DNA of 36,053 nt from NCBI GenBank assembly GCA_025350695.1, contig JANXXI010000130.1, positions 1-36,053 on the forward strand, read 5' to 3'. The translations under genes and the position numbers were made by a program. This DNA comes from Acidobacteriota bacterium. GTDB lineage: Bacteria; Acidobacteriota; Terriglobia; Bryobacterales; Bryobacteraceae. The notes under the pieces are model-generated. The model was not told the DNA's origin, searched no databases, and was given only the letters and a program-made list of their open reading frames with translations. Numbering within the stretch: the stretch's first letter is position 1; the number at the start of each line of letters is the position of its first letter. Below are positions 7,564-15,576 of this stretch, piece after piece.

Positions 7564-8723
7564 AATTAGCAGACCGCATGAACCGCATCTTGATTGAGAC
7601 CGCATTTGAGGTGCTCGTTAAGGCGCGCAACTTGGAAGCGCAGGGCAAAAGCATAGTGCACCTTGAGATCGGCGAACCGGACTTTGCTTCGCCGAAGGGC
7701 GTGATCGCCGCGGCGAAAGAGGCGCTTGATCAGGGGTGGACGCATTACGGGCCAACGCAAGGTTACCCGGAATTTCGCACCTCGATTGCGAAGCATGTGA
7801 GCGCGACGCGCGAAATCAACGTGGGGCCGGAACATGTGTGCGTAGTGCCAGGCGGCAAGCCGATTCTGTTCTTTCCGATGCTGGCGTTGCTCGATGCCGG
7901 CGACGAGGTGATCTACCCTAACCCCGGGTTTCCGATTTACGAATCGATGATTGGCTTTTGCGGGGCGAAGCCGGTGCCGATTCCGTTGGTCGAAGCGCGC
8001 GACTTCAGTTTCGACTTAAACGTGTTGAAGGACAGCATCAACGATAAGACAAAGATGCTGATCTTGAATTCGCCGCAGAACCCGACTGGTGGCGTGATTC
8101 CGCCTGAGGATATACGCGCCATCGCCGACATGGTGCGGGAGCGGGACATCCTTGTGCTGTCGGACGAAATTTATTCGCGGATTTATTACGGCGAACCGCC
8201 GCTATCGATTGCGAGCTTGCCGGGGATGCTGGAGAAGACGATTATCCTGGACGGCTTCTCGAAGATTTATGCGATGACCGGATGGCGTCTTGGGTATGGC
8301 GTGATGCCGCTTTGGCTAGTGGATGCGGTGAATAAGCTGATGGTGAATTCCAACTCGTGCACGGCGAGCTTTACGCAACGGGCGGGGATCGCGGCGCTAG
8401 AGGGTCCGCAGGATGAGGCGGATGCGATGGTGGCTGAGTTCCGGGGGCGGCGTGAGGCGTTTTGCGATGGACTCAACACGATTCCCGGGTTCAGATGCCG
8501 CAAGCCGCAGGGGGCGTTTTATGCGTTTCCGAATATCACTGGGACGGGGAAGACGTCGAAGCAGTTGGCCGATGAGTTGTTGTATGAGGCGGGTGTGGCT
8601 TGCTTGAGCGGGACGTCGTTTGGGGCGTATGGGGAAGGGTATATCCGGTTTAGTTATGCGAATTCTTTGGAGAATTTGATGGAAGCAGTGGAGCGGATCC
8701 GGCGATTTGTGGGGCCTGTTTAA
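7560..8723 (+). CDS. PLP-dependent class I/II aminotransferase
   Basis: A 387-residue fold-type I aminotransferase. PLP contacts are visible: N174 in 'SPQNPTGG', D202 and Y205 in 'SDEIYSRIYY', the Schiff-base lysine K235 in 'DGFSKIYAMTGWRLGY', and the carboxylate-binding arginine in the C-terminal 'YIRFSYANS'. The GEPDF motif near residue 38 is typical of the aspartate/alanine-type subgroup. The exact amino donor cannot be read. It overlaps the OB-fold gene by four bases. A 10-bp palindrome (CTCACGTGAG, 8728-8737) follows its stop and may mark the transcript end. Confidence 0.92.
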   Translation: MKLADRMNRILIETAFEVLVKARNLEAQGKSIVHLEIGEPDFASPKGVIAAAKEALDQGWTHYGPTQGYPEFRTSIAKHVSATREINVGPEHVCVVPGGKPILFFPMLALLDAGDEVIYPNPGFPIYESMIGFCGAKPVPIPLVEARDFSFDLNVLKDSINDKTKMLILNSPQNPTGGVIPPEDIRAIADMVRERDILVLSDEIYSRIYYGEPPLSIASLPGMLEKTIILDGFSKIYAMTGWRLGYGVMPLWLVDAVNKLMVNSNSCTASFTQRAGIAALEGPQDEADAMVAEFRGRREAFCDGLNTIPGFRCRKPQGAFYAFPNITGTGKTSKQLADELLYEAGVACLSGTSFGAYGEGYIRFSYANSLENLMEAVERIRRFVGPV

Positions 8724-8803
8724 ACTACTCACGTGAGCATTGAACTTTGCCGGAGCATAATCCGCTTCTCTTCCAGATCGGATTGGAAACAAAGCGCCTT
8801 TCT

Positions 8804-11044
8804 ATGGCCTATCAATTACACCTCCTAGGCTGGCATAACTTCCAGCGACTTTGTTTGAGTATCGCCCGCGAAGTACTCGGTCAAACGGTCACGTCCTTTT
8901 TGGACTCGAACGACGGCGGTCGTGACGGTGGTTTCATCGGCGAATGGAAGCCACATAACGGAGAAAGGGTTTGCGGCCATTTTGTTGTGCAATGCAAGCA
9001 CACCAGTAAGCTAGACCATGTTTTGAGGTTTAGTGATCTTCAACCGGAAATCGGGAAGGCACAGGAACTTGTGTCGAGAGGCATTTGCGACGTTTATGTG
9101 CGCATGACAAATGGCGGCGTGTCCGGAAGAATGGAAGCAAAGCTACGAAGTGAATTCTCAAGAGTCGGGGTTCGGCATTTCCTTTGCTTCGGAAACCAGT
9201 GGGTATGTGAACAAATCTTAGAGCACAAAGTGCTAAGGATGGCAGTCCCTCGCCTTTACGGCCTAGGTGATTTGAGTCAAATCTTGGATGATCGAGCTTA
9301 TGATCAAGCCAAAGCTTTGCTCGCATCTTTACAAGAGGATCTGTCAAAAGTTGTTTTGACCAGCACGTACCACCGCGCCGCCGATGCATTGAGACAGCAT
9401 GGGTTCGTCTTACTTCTAGGCGAGCCCGCAAGCGGTAAGACCACGATAGCAGCAACACTGGCTATGGCTTCAATTGATCTCTGGGGTTGCTCTACTCTTA
9501 AGCTAGACGAACCGGCAAAGGTTGTCGAGCATTGGAATCCCAATGAACCCTCGCAATTTTTTTGGATAGATGATGCATTCGGCGCGACACAGTACGAATC
9601 CTGGCTCGCGTACAGATGGAATGGCGCTTTTCCTCAAGTACAGGCAGCCCTGAAACGAGGGGCAAAGATCATTATGACCTCCCGGGATTATATTTACAAT
9701 AGGGCGCGGCATGATCTTAAGATGAGCACCTTCCCGCTCCTAAAGGAGAGCCAAGTAGTTATCGACGTAAAGGATCTTGAGTTACTCGAAAAGCAGCAGA
9801 TTTTGTACAATCACATAAAGTTAGGAAACCAGCCTTTTGAGATACGCGCGCTGCTCAAGCCGCACCTTGATTCGATTGCGAACAACCCCAAGTTCGTACC
9901 CGAAGTAGCCCGTCGCTTAGGCCATTCAACCTTTACCGCCGGTATCGAGATGAATCGAAGTTGTTTGACCAATTTCGTGGAGCAACGCGAGGCACATCTG
10001 GTCGAAGTAATCGCGGGCCTAGATGCCGATTCTAAGGCGGCAATTGGTTTGATTTACATGCGAGATGGCAAGCTCGGAAGTCCAATTGTCCTTAGTCCTT
10101 CAGAAAGGGACGCCCTGGATCGATTTGGCAGTAGCCTCGGAGGTTGTACGCGAGCGATCGAAGCGCTCAAAGACAGTTTTGTCAGATTCGTTGTCCTTGA
10201 CGGCGTTCCTTGTTGGATCCTGAAGCATCCCACGCTAGCAGATGCCTTTGCCGTCTACTTGGTGCAAAGCCACGAACTAATGGGGATCTACCTACAAGGC
10301 GCCCCACTCGATAAGCTGCTGCATCAAGTAACGAGCGGCGATGTTGGCGTTGAACACGCCATTATAGTACCTTCGGGCTTGCAAGACATCGTCTTAAATC
10401 GCATGTCCAAAATGCCACACACCTCGAAGAACATTGATCACATCAACTGGTTTCTCACGCATCGATGTTCACGCGAGTTCATATCGCTATACCTTCAATC
10501 GAATCCAGAAGTCCTAGATCGGGTTGCAGAGCCTGGCCTCTACTTGAGTTCAGTCTCTGAGACCCGTCTGGCCTTAAGACTTCATGAGCTCGGCCTGCTT
10601 CCCGAAGAACACCGACAACTGTTCGTGAAGACGGTCGTCCAATACGCTATTGAGGGCGAGGACGGATACATTTTTCAAAACAACGAGATGAGGGCAGTGC
10701 TAACTCTTGCGGAAAATGAAGAGTTAGTTCGGCGGGCTAGATCTGAACTCCTGCCGAATCTTGGTGAGGTAAGAAGGAATTGGCAATCTAACTGCGGATC
10801 CACGGATGACCCAGATCAATTCATGTCGGAGTTTTTTGAACTCATCGAAGCCTTGAAAAGGGAGTTCCCGGAAGACGGCGGCGTCCAGAGTGAGGTCAAT
10901 TCAGAGCGGGACGCGGCCAACGAATGGATAAGTGAACATGAGCCGCCCGAACGTAACATTCCACCAAGATCAATTCTAAGCGCAAAGGAAGAACCGCTCA
11001 GTGATCACCAAACTCGAAGTATCTTCGATGATGTAGATTCTTGA
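8804..11044 (+). CDS. Mrr-like nuclease fused to an nSTAND3 NTPase, candidate antiphage protein
   Basis: From the ATG at 8804 the product has 746 residues. The N-terminal 130 or so look like a PD-(D/E)xK nuclease of the Mrr branch: 'SNDGGRDGGFIGEW' with D41, then 'FVVQCKH' with the Q-x-K pair at Q63/K65. A STAND-type P-loop NTPase follows: Walker A GEPASGKT at about 206-213, Walker B with a double aspartate in 'FFWIDDAFG' at about 252-260, and a sensor arginine in 'IIMTSRDY' near 294. The 'IDDxFG' form fits nSTAND3. The remaining 400 residues are helix-rich and probably sense the trigger. By analogy to Avs-type proteins, binding of an invader product would assemble the NTPase and switch on DNA cleavage; this is inferred. 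A TTG at 8747 would add 19 residues. Codon choice is less GC-rich than in the flanking genes. Confidence 0.82.
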   Translation: MAYQLHLLGWHNFQRLCLSIAREVLGQTVTSFLDSNDGGRDGGFIGEWKPHNGERVCGHFVVQCKHTSKLDHVLRFSDLQPEIGKAQELVSRGICDVYVRMTNGGVSGRMEAKLRSEFSRVGVRHFLCFGNQWVCEQILEHKVLRMAVPRLYGLGDLSQILDDRAYDQAKALLASLQEDLSKVVLTSTYHRAADALRQHGFVLLLGEPASGKTTIAATLAMASIDLWGCSTLKLDEPAKVVEHWNPNEPSQFFWIDDAFGATQYESWLAYRWNGAFPQVQAALKRGAKIIMTSRDYIYNRARHDLKMSTFPLLKESQVVIDVKDLELLEKQQILYNHIKLGNQPFEIRALLKPHLDSIANNPKFVPEVARRLGHSTFTAGIEMNRSCLTNFVEQREAHLVEVIAGLDADSKAAIGLIYMRDGKLGSPIVLSPSERDALDRFGSSLGGCTRAIEALKDSFVRFVVLDGVPCWILKHPTLADAFAVYLVQSHELMGIYLQGAPLDKLLHQVTSGDVGVEHAIIVPSGLQDIVLNRMSKMPHTSKNIDHINWFLTHRCSREFISLYLQSNPEVLDRVAEPGLYLSSVSETRLALRLHELGLLPEEHRQLFVKTVVQYAIEGEDGYIFQNNEMRAVLTLAENEELVRRARSELLPNLGEVRRNWQSNCGSTDDPDQFMSEFFELIEALKREFPEDGGVQSEVNSERDAANEWISEHEPPERNIPPRSILSAKEEPLSDHQTRSIFDDVDS

Positions 11045-11089
11045 CGGCCTCATTGAATCGCAGAAATGGGTTCTCCTTTCAAACCTCCA

Positions 11090-11140
11090 GTGGGCATGTC
11101 CCACACCGTGAGACACGAGTTCAGGCACAGTGGGCCCACT
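11090..11140. promoter_or_regulatory. Two hairpins sharing CAGTGGGC between the nuclease gene and the TA pair
   Basis: GTGGG, loop CATGT, CCCAC (11090-11104) and the perfect palindrome AGTGGGCCCACT (11129-11140) sit in the 191-base gap behind the nuclease gene. Both include CAGTGGGC (11089-11096 and 11128-11135). They could be operator sites for the downstream DUF433 antitoxin or a transcript end. No T-run follows either. Confidence 0.35.
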
Positions 11141-11235
11141 CAGTTGTTCGCTATCACTATGGCCACTTCTGCTTTGTACAAACCGTCACGGAGAGCATAT
11201 CCAAACCGAAAGGTGTAGACTTGAACTGAGGCAAC

Positions 11236-11550
11236 ATGTCCCCCAATAAATCTGTAGAGCAACGGGGCCAAGGTTACTACTTGGCTGGAACGCGCATCTC
11301 TCTCGACAGTATTGCCTACGCACTGCGTCGCGGCGAAACGGTAGAGGATATCCACGCCGATTTGCCAGCCCTTTCGTCTCGGGAAAAGCTGGAAGGGGCA
11401 ATCGCGTTCATCAAAGAAAACCAACTTGAGGTGGATGCATACTTGGCGAAAAATGAAAGGCGTTGGGACGAAGCCCGGAAGCTAAACCCACCCGAAATGG
11501 TCGAAAAACTGCAACGGTACCGCGCCGGACAGGTGCTGAAGTCCGCTTGA
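11236..11550 (+). CDS. DUF433 antitoxin (VapB-like)
   Basis: The 104-residue protein carries the DUF433 signature 'YYLAGTRISLDSIAYALRRGETVEDIHADLP' near residues 14-44, a small DNA-binding helical domain, followed by a charged helical tail (about 60-104) that would wrap the toxin. DUF433 genes commonly pair with DUF5615 PIN-like toxins, and the next gene is exactly that, overlapping by four bases (TTGA at 11547-11550). It probably neutralises the toxin and represses the pair. Confidence 0.85.
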   Translation: MSPNKSVEQRGQGYYLAGTRISLDSIAYALRRGETVEDIHADLPALSSREKLEGAIAFIKENQLEVDAYLAKNERRWDEARKLNPPEMVEKLQRYRAGQVLKSA

Positions 11551-11894
11551 AGGCACGCTTTTTAGCCGATGCGAACTTGCGGTCTGCCATTGTCCGCGGG
11601 TTTAGAAAAAAAGAACCATCTGCCGAATTTTTCCCCACTGCGGGACTTATACCCGACGGTATGCCTGATCCCGATGTACTTACCCTTGCCGCAAGCATGG
11701 ATTGCGTTCTCGTCTCGCACGATCTCGAAACCATGCCTGGGCATTTTTATACCTTCCTCGAATCATCCAATTCACCAGGGGCTGTACTGCTCGCTCAATC
11801 CGTTACCACCGGCCATGCCATCGCAGAAATTCAAATAGCCTGGCACTGCCTAAAAGCAGATGACTTCAAAAATAGAATCCTCTATCTCCCATGA
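11547..11894 (+). CDS. DUF5615 PIN-like protein, probable RNase toxin
   Basis: Started at the TTG at 11547 the product has 115 residues and opens with 'KARFLADANL', the usual beginning of DUF5615 PIN-like proteins. The acidic residues expected of a PIN fold are present: D8 in LADANL, the aspartates in 'MPDPDVLTLA', and 'VSHDLETMPGHF'. No ATG lies in a suitable place, and the four-base overlap with the antitoxin frame supports the TTG and coupled translation. It is predicted to cut RNA when free of the DUF433 partner. No inactivating change is seen. Confidence 0.8.
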   Translation: MKARFLADANLRSAIVRGFRKKEPSAEFFPTAGLIPDGMPDPDVLTLAASMDCVLVSHDLETMPGHFYTFLESSNSPGAVLLAQSVTTGHAIAEIQIAWHCLKADDFKNRILYLP

Positions 11895-11960
11895 AGCCGT
11901 TCCTTACGCGCCTCACCTAGCATTTTCCCGTCGCCAAGCTTACAGTAAAAATGGGCGAAC

Positions 11961-12185
11961 GTGAACAAACTAACTATCCAGGTGCGAATCTCTCGAGGCG
12001 AGAAAAAATACGTTGCCGAGTGCTTAGACCTGCCGGTAGCCACTGAAGGCGAGACACTTGACGAGTTAACCGCCAATATTCAGGAAGCTATTGGATTGCA
12101 CCTCGAAGGAGAAGATCTGGCCGAATTGGGTTTCTCCGCTCATCCGACGATACTGGCAACAATGGAACTTGAAGCCGTTGCCTAA
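11961..12185 (+). CDS. hicB: HicB family antitoxin
   Basis: A 74-residue HicB-fold protein (partial RNase H fold) with 'RGEKKYVAECLDLPVATEGETLDELTANIQEAIGLHLEG' covering most of its length. It is the short form without a C-terminal DNA-binding domain. The start is GTG at 11961 with a weak GGGCGA upstream. Its TAA overlaps the next ATG (TAATG), the normal hicB-hicA arrangement for this subtype. The hicA that follows is damaged, so this antitoxin may now act alone or against another HicA. Confidence 0.85.
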   Translation: MNKLTIQVRISRGEKKYVAECLDLPVATEGETLDELTANIQEAIGLHLEGEDLAELGFSAHPTILATMELEAVA

Positions 12186-12325
12186 TGCCAAAACTTCGAT
12201 CCCTATTCGGTGACGATGTTCTCAGAATACTAAAACTCTTTGGTTTTTTCCGGCTCTCTCAACGAGAAAGCCACGTGAAGACGTCAGTTGGTGAATGGAC
12301 GGCGCCTCACTTTTATAGCGACTAG
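12185..12325 (+). pseudogene. hicA: hicA toxin gene with an internal deletion
   Basis: The 46-codon frame starts like a HicA: 'MPKLRSLFGDDVLRILKLFGF' followed by 'QRESHVK', which includes the active-site histidine (H30). It ends with 'APHFYSD', the usual HicA terminus. HicA proteins of this subtype are near 75-80 residues; here roughly 25-30 residues between HVK and APHFYSD (the third strand and second helix) are replaced by 'TSVGEWT'. The glycine normally before SH is also changed to glutamate. The fold is unlikely to survive, so the toxin is probably dead. The frame itself has no stop, which fits an in-frame deletion. Confidence 0.75.
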
Positions 12326-12412
12326 GTTCGGCGGCCAACTTTGGTTTTCTGGCTCTGGGTCCTTCGACCGGTAGATTTCATTCGGTGCCCTGGCTCGGCA
12401 AACCTCGCACGA

Positions 12413-12431
12413 CGCGACTTTTAGAGTCGCG
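12413..12431. terminator. Hairpin between convergent genes
   Basis: CGCGACT, loop TTTAG, AGTCGCG is a perfect 7-bp stem in the gap between hicA and the convergent ceramidase-like gene. It is followed on either strand by GC-rich sequence, not by a T-run. It lies next to the repeat hairpin at 12433-12449, and the pair probably forms the shared transcript end. Confidence 0.4.
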
Positions 12432-12432
12432 C

Positions 12433-12449
12433 GCCGACCGAGCGTCGGC
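12433..12449 (-). terminator. Hairpin behind a minus-strand gene (repeat family, copy 2)
   Basis: GCCGAC, loop CGAGC, GTCGGC stands 9 bases beyond the stop of the ceramidase-like gene. Compared with the copy at 3741-3757, the last stem pair is C-G instead of A-T, while the loop and the flank CCTNACTAT are kept. Confidence 0.5.
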
Positions 12450-12458
12450 CTGACTATG

Positions 12459-13808
12459 CTACTTCCGCTTGCGCCCCACATCGGCAAGCACCTTATATAC
12501 AGTCGCCATAACTGACTCTTCCACTGACTCAGCGAATGGTCCCGGTTTGCCGTAATAGATCATGCTGGAATCCGCCTCGTAGCCGCCTTCTTTCAAAACG
12601 CGGAGCGAGGGAATGTAGCACATTACGTCATTCGAGTAGCCCGCCACGGTTATGTCTTCGCCGGCAAATTCCTTCTTGATGCGGATCTGGTAATCGATGA
12701 CAACCTCGCCGCCCAACGCTACTAGCGTCCACTGCTTGCCGAAGCGGATCGCCTGGACTGGATAGGGTGTGCTGCGCATCGGTTGACGACGATCATAGAG
12801 CGCGAGCATGTACTGAGCTCGGCGGACCTTGGCCGGCAGCTTATCCTTCAATTCCTCCTCAAACGTCTCGCGGGTGTGGAGTTTGAAGTTCAACTCTCCC
12901 ATGCGCAGGGAGGCACGAAGGGGTCCGTTTAGCTCTTGCATTTTCCCGGCGATTACAGAAGACGCGGCGGCGGCTAGTTCCTTGCCGTACTGCTCGGCCT
13001 GTTCAAATTTGCCGCGGGGGTTGGGGTTCTGGTCGCCGGCGCATTGGATGAAGAACATGCCCATTGCACCGGGATGTTCCTTCTCGAAGGCCTGCTGGGC
13101 GAAGCCGGCGTAGTCGCCATGGGCCTCGTAAATGTCGCCGCCCATGGTGGTGTTGTGGCAGGTGTAGCCGAATAATGCTCCGAGCAGTTTGCCGTCGAGA
13201 GAGGTGATACGTAGCACGGGCACGTCGTGGTCGATCGGCCCTTGGGGATTGGTCCCGATGACATAGGCGCCGGTCTTGGCCAGCACGCGGCGGTTGATGG
13301 CGAAGCCTGCTTTGCCGTGACCGAGCGCCACGTGGGCCGGCTTTAGTTCGGCGATCGCCTTGGTCACGACGTCGACCATTTGGTCTTTCAGCCTTTCGGT
13401 GTAGTTATGGATGGCGAGTCGTTCGGCCGCATTCAGATCGAACATTGTGCCAAGGTTGCCCTCCACCATCGGCGCGGCATGGGTGTGGGAAGAATTAATC
13501 ATGAGCTGTTCGCGGCGAAGTCCGCTTTGCTTGGCCAGGCGGGCGGCGATGACGTCGGAGACCGCGCCGGGCATGCCCAGCAAGTCGGTTGTGACGATCA
13601 CCACGCGCTTGCCTTTTTCGTCTTCAAGCGCGAGGGCCTTGGCCCAAAGGCGCTGCTTGACGCCAGTGGAGGGGTGCGTGCGGGCTCCGTAGCCGTTCAG
13701 ATAAATAGGTTCGGCAGGGGAGATATCGACGGAGGCCATTCCGGCCTTCCATGACTTTGCGTCAACGAGTGGCGCGAACGCCGTCAGCAACAGAATTGCG
13801 ATCTTCAT
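12459..13808 (-). CDS. Neutral/alkaline ceramidase N-terminal-domain protein, exported
   Basis: A 449-residue protein with a signal peptide (MKIAILLLTAFAPLVDA) and the Ceramidase_alk N-terminal fold: 'KAGMASVDISPAEPIYLNGYG', the metal-binding 'SSHTHAAP' (H108/H110) and 'GYTCHNTTMGG' (H218). In true neutral ceramidases the nucleophilic serine lies in GDVSPN. Here that segment is 'AGDQNPNPRG' (257-266), with asparagine at the serine position. Many bacterial relatives differ in the same way, so ceramide hydrolysis should not be assumed; the metal site suggests some hydrolase activity. It overlaps the upstream membrane-protein gene by 47 bases, so the two are coupled. Confidence 0.82.
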   Translation of the reverse strand: MKIAILLLTAFAPLVDAKSWKAGMASVDISPAEPIYLNGYGARTHPSTGVKQRLWAKALALEDEKGKRVVIVTTDLLGMPGAVSDVIAARLAKQSGLRREQLMINSSHTHAAPMVEGNLGTMFDLNAAERLAIHNYTERLKDQMVDVVTKAIAELKPAHVALGHGKAGFAINRRVLAKTGAYVIGTNPQGPIDHDVPVLRITSLDGKLLGALFGYTCHNTTMGGDIYEAHGDYAGFAQQAFEKEHPGAMGMFFIQCAGDQNPNPRGKFEQAEQYGKELAAAASSVIAGKMQELNGPLRASLRMGELNFKLHTRETFEEELKDKLPAKVRRAQYMLALYDRRQPMRSTPYPVQAIRFGKQWTLVALGGEVVIDYQIRIKKEFAGEDITVAGYSNDVMCYIPSLRVLKEGGYEADSSMIYYGKPGPFAESVEESVMATVYKVLADVGRKRK

Positions 13809-15318
13809 TCTGGAGCATCATAGCACTCACATCCGCTTTTCGGTACAACACGGCGACGTCATCCTCGTCGACCTTTTCCCAGCGGGCATCGGAGCTAAGC
13901 ATGCCGTCAAGAACAGAATCGGATGGAGCGAGCAGCAGGTCCACGTGAAACTGATCTAGAATTCCGCGCCAGCCAGGCCCACCTTCGAGGACTTCGAGGT
14001 ACGCTTCGCCCAAAGTATCGGCATATAGATCGTGGCGCGGATCCATGAAGATCTTCTGCTTGGGGTAGTTCGCGTAGTAGAGAAAATCGGCCCATTGTTC
14101 GGTGGTGTAGACGCGGGAGGATTCGATGAGCGCCTTGTTGCGCGCGGTTAGGTCCACCGGGAAGATTTCAGACTGCGGCTTTCCGTCAATAGCCGGCGTG
14201 AATAGGACGATGAGGACAGCGAATGCAGGGAGCCATAGTGTGGGGGCAAAGCTGGCTCCGCCCCACAGGCCATTGAGGATGGCGGCCGCTGATTTCCGAT
14301 CTTGACCAGCGACGAATTCGCGCCAGAACTTACTGACTTGAAGGACAACGAGCGGCGTCACAACGATAAGGAAAAGGGCTCCGTGGCGGCGCGAGATCAG
14401 CGTGCTGTAGCCGAGAAAGAGGATCCAGAGCGCCTCAGGGTATTTTTTTTGAATCGCGAAGAGTCCGGCTGAGGCGAGGCCAAGCAGGTAGATGGCGGCA
14501 AGGCACATCATGAACTCGCCACGAAATTCCGGCGATTTGTATTCGGTGGCGTGATTCAGGATCCACTCTGAGGAGAGGGTGGCGGACAGATGCTTGTGCA
14601 GCCCGATGCCGTAGGGGTTCAGGAGTGTGGCGGCGGCGCAGAGCGTGCCCACCGTGGCGTAGCGTCGTGCGCTGGCCCAGGTTCCGCAGGAAATCGCCAG
14701 GATGCCCAGCAGCGGGAAGAGCACGGCAACGCCGGGGTGCAAATTTACCCAAAGAATGGTGAGCGCGGGAAGCACGTAAAGCAGCTTGGTGGGAGCCTCC
14801 CGGTCGCGATTCAGGATCAGCATGGCGATGGCGGTGAACAGGTAGGTGAACAGGACCGGCCGTGCGTGGAAGTGGACGTTGAGCGCGTTTGACGCGACCA
14901 GCATAAATAGGGTAGTGATCAGCAGATGACCGCCACGGCGTAGTGTGTCGTAAAAAATCAGAGCGATGGTGAGGCCGACCAGCAGCCCCGATAGCAAGGC
15001 GATGGAACCCATGCCCCAGCGCATTTCGAGCGCCCCGTAGATCATTTCCGAGAGCCATTCAAACGCGTACCAGGTGGCGCTGGGGATGGCGAAGGAGGCC
15101 GGGTCGACGGTTGGGGGACCGCCGGTTTCGATCATGTAGCGGCCGAGGCGGGCGTGCATGAACACGTCGCCATCGAGCAGGAAGCGGACCCAGCCGTTGG
15201 GGCTGAGCAGGAAGCTCCAGGTCATTACAGTGAGGAAGAACAGGTCGGTGATGGAGGGTTTCCACCAGCCGGGGCGGGTTTGGGTTAGGGCCGGAGATGG
15301 GATCGAGGGCGCACCCAT
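13762..15318 (-). CDS. Polytopic membrane protein, GT-C glycosyltransferase-like
   Basis: The 518-residue protein has about ten membrane segments between residues 25 and 395 and a soluble C-terminal part (about 400-518). After the first helix comes 'LLDGDVFMHARLGRYMIETGG' with 'PTVDPASF' and 'WYAFEWLSEMIYG'. This acidic/His loop plus the 'P.vDP.S' pattern is seen in GT-C-type proteins that use polyprenyl-phosphate sugars, with the aspartates near 49-51 in the catalytic loop position. The family link is by pattern only, and many such proteins are listed as hypothetical. It precedes and overlaps the ceramidase-fold gene. Confidence 0.65.
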   Translation of the reverse strand: MGAPSIPSPALTQTRPGWWKPSITDLFFLTVMTWSFLLSPNGWVRFLLDGDVFMHARLGRYMIETGGPPTVDPASFAIPSATWYAFEWLSEMIYGALEMRWGMGSIALLSGLLVGLTIALIFYDTLRRGGHLLITTLFMLVASNALNVHFHARPVLFTYLFTAIAMLILNRDREAPTKLLYVLPALTILWVNLHPGVAVLFPLLGILAISCGTWASARRYATVGTLCAAATLLNPYGIGLHKHLSATLSSEWILNHATEYKSPEFRGEFMMCLAAIYLLGLASAGLFAIQKKYPEALWILFLGYSTLISRRHGALFLIVVTPLVVLQVSKFWREFVAGQDRKSAAAILNGLWGGASFAPTLWLPAFAVLIVLFTPAIDGKPQSEIFPVDLTARNKALIESSRVYTTEQWADFLYYANYPKQKIFMDPRHDLYADTLGEAYLEVLEGGPGWRGILDQFHVDLLLAPSDSVLDGMLSSDARWEKVDEDDVAVLYRKADVSAMMLQNEDRNSVADGVRATR

Positions 15319-15576
15319 AGATGATCATCCATCGGCGGGGATGGGCGTGGGCTTTAGGATGGGCGTCAACTATATATCCATATGTGTATAATGGAACAGT
15401 GACGAATTTGAAGCCGCTTGAATGTAAGCCAACGAAGCTTCTCCAAGATCCTTAAAAAGTACGCAAAGACGAGCAATTCCGGCATCAGTTTGTAAGTCGA
15501 TCGAAGTGTTGAACACATCTTTAAGCGTAAAAACTTTGCAGGTTTTCAAAAGTTCGATTATATCGTCCAAATCAAT

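Noticed and set aside
8728-8737. CTCACGTGAG palindrome after the aminotransferase gene
   Set aside because: Too short and without a T-run to call a terminator or operator with confidence.
11041-11229. 62-residue frame overlapping the end of the nuclease gene
   Set aside because: TTG start without a ribosome-binding site, no protein-like pattern, and it runs through the two palindromes.
15387-15392. Perfect TATAAT on the plus strand pointing into the 3' end of ftsZ
   Set aside because: No acceptable -35 box at the right distance; the surrounding ATATAT-rich bases make a chance match likely.
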